Shown in pieces: positions 16,557-25,733 of a stretch of 64,000 nucleotides of DNA. Source of the DNA: Geovibrio thiophilus. GTDB lineage: Bacteria > Chrysiogenota > Deferribacteres > Deferribacterales > Geovibrionaceae. The stretch is from NCBI RefSeq assembly GCF_004087915.1, contig NZ_CP035108.1:2170001-2234000 (forward strand), in the 5' to 3' direction. The translations under genes and the position numbers were made by a program. The notes under the pieces are model-generated. The model saw only the letters and a list, made by a program, of their open reading frames with translations, searched no databases and was not told the origin of the DNA. Position 1 is the first letter of the stretch. Every line of letters starts with the position of its first letter.

Positions 16557-17618
16557 TCACCATCCCTTCTTAACGACTCTGTTCAGTTCCCAAGCTATCC
16601 TGCCGCTGGGCAGCACAACATCCGCCCCGCCCCTGTCTATTGCTTCCTTGGGCATGCCGAAAACTATGCAGCTTTCCTCGGATTCGGCTATGGTGTAGCC
16701 TCCGTCCTGCCGTATTTTCACCATGCTGTTCGCGCCGTCATCGCCCATTCCAGTCATCAGCACGCCGACAGTCTTCGCCCCGAAGCAGTTTCTCACCGAA
16801 TCCATCATCACATCCACGCTGGGGATAAAATGATGCTCCGGCTTTTTAGTAAGCCTTATAATAATCTTTCCGCCGGGCTTTCTGTATAATGTCATGTGGA
16901 AGCCGCCCTTGCCGAGATAGCACACCCCGGGGCGGATCTCCTCTCCGGCTTCAGCCTCTTTAACATGTATTTTGCAGTATTCGTTAAGCCTTCTGGCGTA
17001 TGTCGCCGTGAATGTGGGCGGCATATGCTGAACCATGAACAACGCAGCGGGGAAGTTTTTCTCAAGCTCGGGAAGAACATCAAAAATTGTCTTCGGTCCG
17101 CCGGTGGAAATGCCTATGCACACAGCCGGATAATCGTCCAGCTCAAGAGGCGGTTCCTCGTCCTGTTCAACAGTGAGCTTCACCTTCTGAGGCTTAAGGG
17201 CTCTCCGCCTGAGTTTTTTTACTTCCGTGCCCGATGCCGCCTTCACTTTTTGCAGCAGATCGTCTCTTACTTCGTCTATGTTGACGGAGACTGTTCCGCC
17301 GGGCTTTGCCACATAGTCAAACGCGCCGAGCTCCATTGCCTCAAAGGTTGTGACAGCTCCCTCCTGAGTAAGCGAACTCAGCATGATTACGGGGCAGATC
17401 CTTTCCTCAAGCACTATGCAGAGAGCAGTCATTCCGTCCATGACGGGCATGTTTATATCCATCGTAATGACATCCGGTTTAAGGGCGCGCGCCTTCGTAA
17501 CGCCGTCCTGTCCGTCTCTGGCTGTTCCTACAACTTCAATATCCGGATCGGACTCCAGCATCTCCCTGACTTTTTTCCGCATCAGGGCAGAGTCATCCAC
17601 AACAAGAACTTTTATCAT
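16557..17618 (-). CDS. cheB: Chemoreceptor methylesterase CheB
   Basis: A 353-residue protein with an N-terminal receiver (Asp54 in ITMDINMPVMDG) and a C-terminal methylesterase/deamidase. The catalytic Ser lies in GISTGGP, the His in QHMPP and the Asp in GMGDDGA. It removes methyl groups from receptor glutamates when phosphorylated by CheA. The linker (about 125-165) is lysine-rich. The ribosome binding site is weak. It follows the triple CheW gene after 44 nt, the widest gap in the operon. Confidence 0.96.
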   Translation of the reverse strand: MIKVLVVDDSALMRKKVREMLESDPDIEVVGTARDGQDGVTKARALKPDVITMDINMPVMDGMTALCIVLEERICPVIMLSSLTQEGAVTTFEAMELGAFDYVAKPGGTVSVNIDEVRDDLLQKVKAASGTEVKKLRRRALKPQKVKLTVEQDEEPPLELDDYPAVCIGISTGGPKTIFDVLPELEKNFPAALFMVQHMPPTFTATYARRLNEYCKIHVKEAEAGEEIRPGVCYLGKGGFHMTLYRKPGGKIIIRLTKKPEHHFIPSVDVMMDSVRNCFGAKTVGVLMTGMGDDGANSMVKIRQDGGYTIAESEESCIVFGMPKEAIDRGGADVVLPSGRIAWELNRVVKKGW

Positions 17619-17662
17619 CAGGCAACCCGCAGCAGTTTGTTAAAAATCTTTGAAAGAAGCCT

Positions 17663-19189
17663 TTATGAACCTATTTTCTCAAGCTTCTTCTTTTCCGCCT
17701 TACTGAACAGCTCATCGACATTAAGCAGAAGGATCATCCTCTGCTTGCCGGTAAGGTTTACGACACCGTCAAGGAACTGGCTGTCCACCCCTGCGCTGAG
17801 CACAGCGGGAACTGAATCTATGCAGTCTGAGGGAACACGCAGAACCTCGTCCACGAAATCCACCACAAACCCCACACGTATGCTCGCAAGGTTCACGATT
17901 ATCACCCTTGTAAACTCATCCGCTGTCCTTGCGGTAAGCTCAAAGCGTTTTCTCAGATCTATGAGAGGTATTACCTCGCCTCTGAGATTTATTATCCCCT
18001 CCACGAAGGCGGGGGTTTTGGGTACTCTGGTCACGTTTGAATATCTGTTTATTTCCTGAACCTTCTCAATGAAGATTCCGTATTCCTCATCCTCAATTGT
18101 AAAAGTGACTATCTGCTTTTCTTCCGCCGCAGAGGCTGATGCGTCCGTCATAGAGAAATTTCCTCCTTCCTGCCCGGCAAGCTTTTTGAGAGCTTCGATT
18201 TCCTTTGCCTGAAGCAGGTTAGCGCTTTCCAGAATCATTACGAGTCTTTCACCCTGTTCCGCCTTGATAATAGCGGAAATCTCCGAGCCGTTTTCGGAAA
18301 AAACCTTAGGAGGCTCCTCAATGGAGGATTCGGGCACGCTGAGCACCTCGCTCACTTTATCCGCAATGAACCCGACAAGCGTGTTCTCGATCTCGATTAT
18401 AACCACCCTTGAATCTTCCGTTTCAGGCTTGTCCTTTTTGCCGAACTTTCTGTGGAGCGACATAAGGGGAATGACCTTTTCCCTGAGGGAGAAAATCCCC
18501 ATCACGTAGCTTTCCAGCCCGGGAACGGAAACACATTCAGGCAGGCGGATTATCTCGTTTATTTTATGAATCTCTATGGCGTATCCGCTTCCGTCTATCT
18601 CAAAGCTGATGAAGCGCCTGTAGTCGGACACTTCCTTATCGGCAACATCCGCTTTCACCGCAAATCCCCGCTGGGAGGATGACTCATCAAACTTCCGCTG
18701 GATTTCAGCTATATTCACAAGCTCTTTGGAATCCAGAACCTGAACAAGCCTTATGCCGTCCTTGGTGCGCATTTTAAGAACGCCTGAGATAAACTTCCTG
18801 TCCGCCCCGCTGCTCAGCATCTCCGGCAGCTCTTCGTATGAACCGGACTCGGTGGATTTCACCTCACTGACCGACTCAACCACGAAGCCTATCTCAAGTC
18901 CGCTTTTTTCGGTTACAATTACTCTGGTGTCCTCACCGTTAACGCAGGGGTTCTGATACCCCAGCCTGAGAGAAAGATCCAGAACAGGGAGCACACTTCC
19001 CCGCAGATTACTGATGCCCAGAACAAATACGGGCATTTTGGGCACACGGGTAACCTTGGGCAAACGTATAATCTGCCTTACTTCATCTATGGGGATTCCG
19101 AAATATTCCGAACCGACGGTAAACGAAACATACTTTTTATCAGAATGCTCCGCCCCGTTCATTGCCGCTGCGGGGCTCATTTCAGCCAT
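17663..19189 (-). CDS. Triple CheW-domain adaptor
   Basis: A 508-residue protein made of three full CheW domains in tandem: about residues 20-160 (VSFTVGSEYFGIPIDEV), 190-330 (ISFEIDGSGYAIEIHKI) and 360-500 (VTFTIEDEEYGIFIEKV). Each keeps the VPxxPxFVxGIxNLRG-like strand. Normal CheW has one domain and links CheA to receptor tips. A triple adaptor could bridge several receptors or kinases at once and so set the lattice spacing. There is no single-domain CheW in the operon. AGGAGCG precedes the start. Confidence 0.94.
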   Translation of the reverse strand: MAEMSPAAAMNGAEHSDKKYVSFTVGSEYFGIPIDEVRQIIRLPKVTRVPKMPVFVLGISNLRGSVLPVLDLSLRLGYQNPCVNGEDTRVIVTEKSGLEIGFVVESVSEVKSTESGSYEELPEMLSSGADRKFISGVLKMRTKDGIRLVQVLDSKELVNIAEIQRKFDESSSQRGFAVKADVADKEVSDYRRFISFEIDGSGYAIEIHKINEIIRLPECVSVPGLESYVMGIFSLREKVIPLMSLHRKFGKKDKPETEDSRVVIIEIENTLVGFIADKVSEVLSVPESSIEEPPKVFSENGSEISAIIKAEQGERLVMILESANLLQAKEIEALKKLAGQEGGNFSMTDASASAAEEKQIVTFTIEDEEYGIFIEKVQEINRYSNVTRVPKTPAFVEGIINLRGEVIPLIDLRKRFELTARTADEFTRVIIVNLASIRVGFVVDFVDEVLRVPSDCIDSVPAVLSAGVDSQFLDGVVNLTGKQRMILLLNVDELFSKAEKKKLEKIGS

Positions 19190-19208
19190 TACGCGCTCCT
19201 ATAAAAAA

Positions 19209-21449
19209 TCAGTACGCCTGCATCTCGTCTGCGAGAGAAGCAACCTCTTCCGCTGCTGCGGCTATTTCGTTGAGTCCCTTAACCTGCTCGTCTGCCGCGA
19301 GTTTGGCTTCATCGGTAAGCTTTCTGAGTTTTTCAGCAACCCCGAGGCTTTCATCGCAGGCAGTGTTGACTCTTGCGACCATCTGACCGCCCTCTTCAAA
19401 AAACGCCTGAGAGACCCTGCGGGTTTCGGCTGCGGCGGCTCTGAGCCTCACAGTCTCCACAAGGTTCACCACAGCCACTTCGGACTTCTCTATCTGAACA
19501 CGGATGAGCTGACTTATCTCCTGAAGCTCGCTCTGGAAGTTGTCTGTCTGCTCGTACATTTCCTCAAGAATGTCCTTCATTTTGTCCGCGTTGTCGGCGG
19601 ATTCGCTGGCGAGTGAGCGGATGTCGGACGCCACAACTGAGAAGCCTCTTCCGAATTCGCCTGAGCGTGCCGCTTCTATACTGCCGTTAACGGCGAGCAT
19701 ATTTGTCTGTATGGCTACGTTGTTAATTGTATCTACAATTTTTCGTATATTACTGAATGATTTATAAAGCTGTTTAACCTCAGTGCTGATCTCTCTGATG
19801 CTCTCGACACTTTTCACAAAACCGAGGGCAACAAGCTCTATACCGTGGTAAAAGCCTCTGTATTCCTTTTTAAAGCCGTCAACCCCGGGAAGAACCTTGT
19901 GCTTGAAAACCTCTCTCGCTTCACCAAGCTTTCCTTCCTCCATAAGACGGACTATCTCTCCAGCGCCAAGGTGCACATGGTTGTGCGGTTCGCGTATGGA
20001 GTGGTAGCATTTTTCCTCATCGTGGTCATGGGGTTTATAGGTCATATACCATGCGCCGAATGCGCATTTTGTGGGGTCAAGCTGTCCTTCAAAGAGGGTA
20101 TTGTTGTTGAGCGCTTCCTGAAGCTGGTTGATGAAGACAATATGGTCTAAGGCTTTAATTTCCTCAAGTTCCACAAGAATTTTCTCTCCCTCAACCATCA
20201 TAACTGCCCAGCAGCCGTTTCCTTCATCAAGGAGCTTCTGCATGGTGTTGAATTCGTGCTTTATTCCGTCAAGCTCATCACCCATTTCCTGAGTGCCCGT
20301 ATCTATCTGGTCTATGGCTTTGAGTATCTCGTCCGCTGAGGCGTTGAGTTCCTCAATTGTGGCTGAAAGTTCTTCCGCCGCAGCCGCCACCTCTTCGGAG
20401 GATTTTGACATATCGGTGGAGTTTTTCAGATCCTCAGACATTTCGGCTATCTCATTTGCCGCCGCGGTGAGCTCGGCGAAAGCCTTCGCCTGCTCCTCGG
20501 TAAACTTGCTTACCTCTTCGGAGGCTGTTGCGTTCTGCTCTGTGGCTGCCGCGAGACGGTTTACTATATCAAGGGATTTGCCGGATTCTATGCAGATGCT
20601 CTCGGAATCCTTCTTGATTTTGCCCACCTGCTCACGCATTATTTTTGCCGCGTCATTTATGGAAATGCACTTATTGCTTATGAAATCAGCCTTGAAAAGA
20701 TTGGTTTTGGAACCCTTTGTGAAGGTTGTAACCTTCTCCACCACACGGCTGACCTGCTCAAGGGAAGAATCGATAACAAATTTTATGTCCTTCGCCGCGC
20801 CTTCGGAGACTTCGGCGAGGGTACGCACCTCATCCGCCACGACGGCGAATCCTTTTCCGTGCTCACCGGCTCTTGCCGCTTCGATTGCGGCGTTCAGCGC
20901 CAGAAGGTTGGTCTGGTCTGCGATTTTCTTAACAACCTGAACTATCTGCTCTATTGAGCCTGCCTTTTCCTTAAGCTGCTCCACAAGGGAGGTGGATTCC
21001 ACAACCTTGTTGGTTGTGTTGTCCACGCTTTCCCGCAGCTCTTTAACAGCACCCACAGTATTTTCCACACGGTCGTTCATCCTGCTGATCGCCGTGTCGT
21101 ACTTGATTGAGTTGTCAAAGACCTTGCGGCTCACCTGTTCAAGCTGGATTGTTTCGTTCTTGATATTGTCGGAGGTTCTGCTGACCTGAGCGGAAGCCAC
21201 GGTGACCTGAACCATTGCGTCCCCGAGCTGTCCGGCTGCGCTGCTTGACTGCTCAATAGCGGACGCCATCTCTTCCGAAGCGGCGGCGAGCCTTTCCGCA
21301 TTTGCCTGCTGCTTGGCAAGGGTTCTGGTGCGCGCTTTTTCGGCGGCGTTTCGTTTCGCTTCATCTCTCTTTTTCTGAAGCTCTTCTCCCTCTTTTTTCA
21401 CAAGCCCGGTTCTGCCTTCAAGGCTTGACGGCTTAGCCAGTTTTTTCAT
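19209..21449 (-). CDS. Soluble chemoreceptor with two signalling tips and a CZB domain
   Basis: A 746-residue methyl-accepting protein without transmembrane segments. The first signalling bundle (about 50-380) has its tip at 182-212 ([17 protein letters not shown]). A zinc-binding CZB domain follows (about 430-535), with His436, Cys462 in KCAFGAWY, and a His-rich PHNHVH at 488-493. A second bundle (about 545-746) has its own tip at 584-614 ([16 protein letters not shown]). Two tips in one chain is the layout of Vibrio cholerae DosM, which holds together two-layered cytoplasmic arrays. CZB domains sense zinc or hypochlorous acid in other receptors. AGGAAAG precedes the ATG. Confidence 0.92.
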   Translation of the reverse strand: MKKLAKPSSLEGRTGLVKKEGEELQKKRDEAKRNAAEKARTRTLAKQQANAERLAAASEEMASAIEQSSSAAGQLGDAMVQVTVASAQVSRTSDNIKNETIQLEQVSRKVFDNSIKYDTAISRMNDRVENTVGAVKELRESVDNTTNKVVESTSLVEQLKEKAGSIEQIVQVVKKIADQTNLLALNAAIEAARAGEHGKGFAVVADEVRTLAEVSEGAAKDIKFVIDSSLEQVSRVVEKVTTFTKGSKTNLFKADFISNKCISINDAAKIMREQVGKIKKDSESICIESGKSLDIVNRLAAATEQNATASEEVSKFTEEQAKAFAELTAAANEIAEMSEDLKNSTDMSKSSEEVAAAAEELSATIEELNASADEILKAIDQIDTGTQEMGDELDGIKHEFNTMQKLLDEGNGCWAVMMVEGEKILVELEEIKALDHIVFINQLQEALNNNTLFEGQLDPTKCAFGAWYMTYKPHDHDEEKCYHSIREPHNHVHLGAGEIVRLMEEGKLGEAREVFKHKVLPGVDGFKKEYRGFYHGIELVALGFVKSVESIREISTEVKQLYKSFSNIRKIVDTINNVAIQTNMLAVNGSIEAARSGEFGRGFSVVASDIRSLASESADNADKMKDILEEMYEQTDNFQSELQEISQLIRVQIEKSEVAVVNLVETVRLRAAAAETRRVSQAFFEEGGQMVARVNTACDESLGVAEKLRKLTDEAKLAADEQVKGLNEIAAAAEEVASLADEMQAY

Positions 21450-21468
21450 AGCTTTCCTCCGAATAATC

Positions 21469-22968
21469 TCAGAATATTTCCAGTGTATTCAAAATCTCGT
21501 TTTCAATTTTAAGCCTGAGTGTGAAGTCAGTATCTTTGTCAGTGCGGATGTCCTTCGCTTTAACGCTGATGATTCCGCTTTCGTCTATCATGAATGAAAT
21601 ATCAATTAACGGCTCGCCGCCGTCCGCCCCGTCCAGTTCAACGGAAAACCTGCCCAGACTGACGAAATGCCAGGGGTTCTCTGCGACGGAATCCCCTGTG
21701 TTCAGAGAAGATTTTGCCATATCCTGCAAGACATGAACAGTAATTTTTTTCCTGTCCATTTCAGGAGTGGTGAACACCATGCTGAACTCCACAGGGTAAA
21801 TCTCATTTTTCCTTAATATCACTTCAAAATTTCCGTTGTCGTCCTCCACACCCAAGTTGTGGGAGGTGACATCATAAAAAACCTTGTCGCTGATGAGCCC
21901 TGAGAGCATAGCGGCGTTAACGGCGGCTCCGCTGACCACAGCCTCTTCAGGGTTCATGTCTTTTCTGACCCTGTCTCCGAAAATGTCGGAGATAAGCCTG
22001 CGCACGCTGTGTATGCGGGACGCTCCGCCCACGGGAAGAACCTTCGCTATGTCTTCAATATTCAGCCCGCCTGACTCAAGCAGACTGTCGATTATGTTTT
22101 TTATTCCCTTCGTGAGGGGCGCTGTAATTTTGTCAAATGTTTCTCTGGTAATTGTTTCCTTGAAATGCAGAGCCCCTTTTTTGGTGACAGTGATATAAGG
22201 CACAACCAGATTAACCTCATTCAGCGAGGAAAGCTCCATCTTCGCCTTTTCCGCCTGAAACAGAAGCTGCTGATAGGCTATGGGGTCGCTTTTAAGGTCT
22301 ATGCCGTGCTGACGGCGGAAGTTTTCTATGAAATATTCCGCCACCGCCACGTCAAAATCCACTCCGCCTATCTCGGTGGAGCCGCCTGTGAACAGCACTT
22401 TGCAGCAGTCCGCCTTCATCTCTATCAGGCTTATGTCCAGCGTGCCGCCGCCGAGGTCGAACACCATGCACACATCGCCGGTGTTTTTACCTATGTTATT
22501 GTAGAAGAGAGCCGCCGATGTGGGCTCGTTCAGGAGACGCAGAACCCTGAATCCCGCATTCTCCGCGGCAGACCGGACAGCCTCACGCTGGTAATGGTCA
22601 AAATAAGCGGGGACTGTGACTACCGCGTCCGCCTCTTTCTCACCGGAATAATCCTCAAAACTTTTTTTAAGCTTGCGGAAAATCAGCGAAGCAAGCTCCT
22701 CCGCCCTGTATTCCCTGCCGTACAGCGGAAACAGAATGTCTGTTCCCATATATCTCTTGATATTGGCAATCGTGTGTTCTGATTCCAGAAGCTGCATGCT
22801 CTTTGCGTTATCGCCTATCACAGCCTCATTTCCGTTCTTAAAGTATATCACGGACGGCAGGTATCTCTTGCCGCTTTCGGAGCTTATTATGTCTATGGTT
22901 CCGCCGTCTCTGTAAACGGCTATCATGGAATTGCTGGTTCCGAAATCTATTCCCACGCAGCGCTTCAT
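21469..22968 (-). CDS. Short Hsp70/DnaK-like chaperone of the chemosensory operon
   Basis: A 499-residue Hsp70 (DnaK is about 640). The nucleotide-binding domain (about 1-365) has GIDFGTSNS, the second phosphate motif [11 protein letters not shown] and the adenosine motif VGGASRI, so ATP binding should be intact. The linker that is normally VLLLDVTPLSLG reads [12 protein letters not shown] beta-type substrate domain follows (about 385-499, with [17 protein letters not shown]), then the protein stops, lacking the helical lid. It overlaps parA by 4 nt. No DnaJ or GrpE is adjacent, so it is not the housekeeping DnaK; it may remodel the receptor array or assist ParA. Confidence 0.88.
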   Translation of the reverse strand: MKRCVGIDFGTSNSMIAVYRDGGTIDIISSESGKRYLPSVIYFKNGNEAVIGDNAKSMQLLESEHTIANIKRYMGTDILFPLYGREYRAEELASLIFRKLKKSFEDYSGEKEADAVVTVPAYFDHYQREAVRSAAENAGFRVLRLLNEPTSAALFYNNIGKNTGDVCMVFDLGGGTLDISLIEMKADCCKVLFTGGSTEIGGVDFDVAVAEYFIENFRRQHGIDLKSDPIAYQQLLFQAEKAKMELSSLNEVNLVVPYITVTKKGALHFKETITRETFDKITAPLTKGIKNIIDSLLESGGLNIEDIAKVLPVGGASRIHSVRRLISDIFGDRVRKDMNPEEAVVSGAAVNAAMLSGLISDKVFYDVTSHNLGVEDDNGNFEVILRKNEIYPVEFSMVFTTPEMDRKKITVHVLQDMAKSSLNTGDSVAENPWHFVSLGRFSVELDGADGGEPLIDISFMIDESGIISVKAKDIRTDKDTDFTLRLKIENEILNTLEIF

Positions 22969-23753
22969 TTCTTCACTCCCGCCTCTTCCTCAACTTTGCT
23001 GAGGATGTAATCGGTCAGAATGCTGAAATCCATAGCTCCTCTGCTGGTCGGGGCGTAAAGATTTATGGGAAGCCTAGCCTCCGGCGCCTCGGCTATTTTG
23101 ACATCGCTTCTGATTCTCGGGGTCACCATGTCCTCTCCGAAGTTTTCATAAAGCTCCTTCATAACCTTCTTCGCGTGGTTGCTTCTTATGTCGTGCTGAT
23201 TGGGGATGATGCCCGCAATCCGCAGGTCAGGATTGTGCGCCATGTTTATGCGGTAAATATTCTGGGCAAGCTGCGCCAGCCCCTCAATAGCGAGAAAGTT
23301 TAAAAGAACGGGGATAAGCACGAATCTGGAAGCCACAAGAGCGTTCAGCGTCAGCACTGCCACAGTGGGCGGAGTGTCTATGAGTATGTAGTCGTATTTG
23401 TCTCTGATATTGAAAAGGCATTTGGTCAGCTTCGCCTCAACATTCGATCCGTCAAGGAGTTTGCGCAAATCGTGGTGTGAGAAGCCGGTGGAGGCAGGGA
23501 TAATGTCATACAGCCCGTGAGCGGGCTTAAACAGCGCCTCGGAAACGGGATAATCACCCAGCACCGCACCGTAGATATTCGGGTAGGTATCGTAGGTGTT
23601 CACGCCGGACCAGTAGGACAGATGCGCCTGAGGGTCAAGATCTATCAGGAGAATCCTCTTCCCCCTGCTTCCTGCCGCCGCGCCTATATTGAGAACGGCG
23701 GATGTTTTGCCGCTCCCGCCTTTTTTATTCGCGAAAGTGATTATTTCTCCCAT
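22965..23753 (-). CDS. ParA-family partitioning ATPase
   Basis: A 262-residue ParA/Soj ATPase. The deviant Walker A NKKGGSGKTS (residues about 9-18, with signature lysine), Walker A' LIDLDPQAHLS and Walker B YILIDTPPT are intact. ParA homologues in chemosensory operons (PpfA in Rhodobacter, ParC in Vibrio) position arrays at the pole or segregate cytoplasmic clusters. No parB gene is present; a partner could be the receptor or the Hsp70. The ATG at 23753 gives the standard N-terminus MGEIITFANKKGG; an upstream TTG at 23792 is less likely. No Shine-Dalgarno is visible, and TATTAT lies only 9 nt upstream. Confidence 0.9.
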   Translation of the reverse strand: MGEIITFANKKGGSGKTSAVLNIGAAAGSRGKRILLIDLDPQAHLSYWSGVNTYDTYPNIYGAVLGDYPVSEALFKPAHGLYDIIPASTGFSHHDLRKLLDGSNVEAKLTKCLFNIRDKYDYILIDTPPTVAVLTLNALVASRFVLIPVLLNFLAIEGLAQLAQNIYRINMAHNPDLRIAGIIPNQHDIRSNHAKKVMKELYENFGEDMVTPRIRSDVKIAEAPEARLPINLYAPTSRGAMDFSILTDYILSKVEEEAGVKK

Positions 23754-23825
23754 AATGTCTGAATAATAGCATGCCGATGGTGTTGTACGCAAGATAAGTA
23801 TACCCTAAGCCTCTGAAAAAGAAGA

Positions 23826-23873
23826 CATAGTTTATGATGTGAGTTTAGCCTCACTTTATCACCATAAGCTATG
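23826..23873 (-). promoter_or_regulatory. Imperfect hairpin upstream of parA
   Basis: The arms CATAGTTTATG and CATAAGCTATG pair over 11 bp (one G-U), enclosing an asymmetric 2x8 internal loop and an inner 5-bp GTGAG/CTCAC stem with a 6-nt loop. No T-tract follows on either strand, so it is not an ordinary terminator. It lies 73-120 nt upstream of parA and could be an operator or a structured leader. The rest of 23754-23958 shows TTGCGT-18-TATTAT just before parA and nothing else clear on this strand. Confidence 0.35.
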
Positions 23874-23919
23874 GTTTCCTTAATAAAACTGCAAAAAAGC
23901 ACCGATACATGATTATTTC

Positions 23920-23946
23920 TTGACAATGATTTTGCCATGTTATAAG
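23920..23946 (+). promoter_or_regulatory. Promoter of tRNA-Arg
   Basis: Perfect -35 TTGACA (23920-23925) and TATAAG (23941-23946), 15 nt apart, ending 12 nt before the tRNA. Confidence 0.65.
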
Positions 23947-23958
23947 AAGTTCCTTCAC

Positions 23959-24032
23959 GCCCTCGTAGCTCAGGAGGATAGAGCGATTGATTCCTAATCA
24001 ATAGGCCACATGTTCGAGTCATGTCGAGGGCA
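23959..24032 (+). tRNA. tRNA-Arg (anticodon CCT)
   Basis: A 74-nt cloverleaf. Acceptor stem GCCCTCG/CGAGGGC, D-arm GCTC...GAGC, anticodon stem ATTGA/TCAAT enclosing loop TTCCTAA (anticodon CCT, reading AGG), T-arm ACATG-TTCGAGT-CATGT, discriminator A. The CCA end is not encoded. It stands alone between divergent minus-strand operons and has its own promoter and terminator. Confidence 0.95.
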
Positions 24033-24037
24033 TTTAA

Positions 24038-24067
24038 AAAGCGGACGGCTTATGCCGCCCGCTTTTT
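24038..24067 (+). terminator. Terminator after tRNA-Arg, probably bidirectional
   Basis: Stem GCGGACGGC/GCCGCCCGC (24041-24049 and 24054-24062, one A-C mismatch) with a TTAT loop and TTTTTT on the plus strand. On the minus strand the left flank gives TTTTT, so it can also end the nar operon transcript just after the PAS gene (stop at 24070). Confidence 0.8.
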
Positions 24068-24069
24068 TC

Positions 24070-24432
24070 TTATCTTAATGTCACATCTCTTATAATTGCC
24101 GTAAAGCCAGCGTTTTTCCCGTCCTGTTCGATCAGCTGCATGCTGAACTCTATGATAAGCTTCGCTCCGTCCTTCCGTATGGCAGGCACCTTGAGCATCC
24201 TGCCGGAATAAGCCGTCCGTCCGGTTTCAAGCACCTTATTGAAACCTTCCCAGTGCCTGTTCCTGTGCTTTTCGGGAATTATCAGGTCAAGGTTGGCTCC
24301 CGCCGCCTCAGCCGCCGTGAAACCGAAAATCCTTTCGCAGCCATTGTTCCAGTAAGCTATTCTTCCGTCCGCCGTTACATACATTATTCCGTCATCCGTC
24401 TTTTCCGCCATCTGAAAAATGATGTCCTTCAT
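24070..24432 (-). CDS. Stand-alone PAS domain protein
   Basis: A 120-residue single PAS domain (PAS/PAC signature AYWNNGCERIFGFTAAEA, RKDGAKLIIEFSM, GFTAIIRDVT). It has no kinase, GGDEF or DNA-binding output. Its start overlaps the narK stop by 1 nt, so it is the last gene of the nitrate operon. It may bind a cofactor or ligand and signal through a partner, but no histidine for haem or cysteine for flavin adduct stands out. The physiological role is unknown. Confidence 0.8.
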   Translation of the reverse strand: MKDIIFQMAEKTDDGIMYVTADGRIAYWNNGCERIFGFTAAEAAGANLDLIIPEKHRNRHWEGFNKVLETGRTAYSGRMLKVPAIRKDGAKLIIEFSMQLIEQDGKNAGFTAIIRDVTLR

Positions 24433-25733
24433 CAGCCGCCTCTCTTCTCTGTTTTTTTAAGATACAGTATCAGCAGCACGGCAAGAGCAGCCATCAGCGC
24501 ATAAACAATGAAACCCTGCCTGTAGCCAGCGTCTCCGTTTTTACCCACATACGAAGCCAGAACAGGGGGCAGCACAAATCCGCCGAACGCCCCCAGTCCC
24601 CCTACCCAGCCCGCCGCTCCGCCTATGGCTTCGGGGATGTATTTGGGAACAAGCTTGAATACAGCCGCGTTGTTCACTCCCATGCCCGCCGCCATGAGCA
24701 TTATACCGAAAACGGTCAGCGCAAAATTCCCCGTGAACACGATAATAAGCGAACCTGCGCCAAGAACAGCCACAGAAATGAGCGATGCCGCCGCTCCCCC
24801 TATTTTATCCGCAAAGCTGCCGCCCGGCACACGGAAAAGCGAGGTGAGCACGGCATAAAACGCAGTGAGAAAACCCGCGGCGGTCACTGAAAAACCGTAA
24901 AGCGACTGCCAGAATGTGGGAAACCACGCAGTGAGGGCGATAAACCCGCCGAAGGTAACAAAATAAAGCAGAACGAGAATCCATGTATAAGGATTGGACG
25001 CCGACTTAACGAGAGTATAAACAACTCCGCCGGAAGGGAAAAGTTCCTGCTTCCGCGAGGCTTCCGAATAGAGGTCGGCGGCGGATTTCTTCGCCTCATC
25101 CTTGGAGGCTCCCTGAGAAAGCGCCTGAAAATACGGTGCGTTGAACGCCGTAAACCAGTAGACGCATACACCCGTGAGCAGAATAACGCTCCACACCACA
25201 TAAGCCGCAGGCAGCGACATAACCGACAGAGCAAGGGGCAGAAGGAATGAAAACACGCCCGGGGCAAGGTTCCCCAGCCCGCCGAAGGTTCCCAGCGCCC
25301 AGCCCTGCTTTTTCTGAGGGAACCAGTACGCTACCTGACTTATGCCCACCGAAAAAGTTGCGATGCCGCAGCCGCTGAGAAAACCGAAGAAAAGGATAAG
25401 CGGATAAAGCTCCGCCGTCATATTATCAGGGTATCTGGTGAGAAAAAGCGCTGAAAGCCCCGTCATCCCCGCCAGTGCCAGCAGAAGGAGGATAAGAAAA
25501 GGCTTCCGCCCGCCGTCCTTGTCTACCCATGCGGAAAAGGGTATGCGAAGAAGCGAGCCTGAAAGCGCCGGTATCGCCACCAGCAGACCCACCTGCGCAG
25601 GGCTTATACCCATTATTACCTGAAGCTTTTTCGCAGTGGGACCGAAGAGGGCAACCGCCGCGAACCCGAAGAAAAAGCCCAGAGTGGCTCCGGTGAGCCC
25701 TTTGAGGGGCGAGCCTTTGGCAGTGAAATTCAT
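24432..25733 (-). CDS. narK: Nitrate/nitrite MFS transporter NarK
   Basis: A 433-residue inner membrane protein with about 12 transmembrane segments, moving nitrate in or nitrite out. Family features seen are FFGFAAVALFGPTAKKL in helix 1, the loop DKDGGRKP, and the glycine-rich nitrate signature segments around GFLSGCGIATFSVG and GMGVNNAAVF. The ATG at 25733 with AAGGAGG is chosen over the longer frame; it overlaps the narI stop by 4 nt (ATGA). Confidence 0.9.
   Translation of the reverse strand: MNFTAKGSPLKGLTGATLGFFFGFAAVALFGPTAKKLQVIMGISPAQVGLLVAIPALSGSLLRIPFSAWVDKDGGRKPFLILLLLALAGMTGLSALFLTRYPDNMTAELYPLILFFGFLSGCGIATFSVGISQVAYWFPQKKQGWALGTFGGLGNLAPGVFSFLLPLALSVMSLPAAYVVWSVILLTGVCVYWFTAFNAPYFQALSQGASKDEAKKSAADLYSEASRKQELFPSGGVVYTLVKSASNPYTWILVLLYFVTFGGFIALTAWFPTFWQSLYGFSVTAAGFLTAFYAVLTSLFRVPGGSFADKIGGAAASLISVAVLGAGSLIIVFTGNFALTVFGIMLMAAGMGVNNAAVFKLVPKYIPEAIGGAAGWVGGLGAFGGFVLPPVLASYVGKNGDAGYRQGFIVYALMAALAVLLILYLKKTEKRGG

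Noticed and set aside
16896-18059. Plus-strand frame of 387 codons across cheB and the triple CheW gene
   Set aside because: Antisense to well-supported coding sequence; low-complexity translation without family features.
23741-24022. Minus-strand frame of 93 codons over the tRNA region
   Set aside because: It is antisense to tRNA-Arg and covers the parA upstream region; no protein features.
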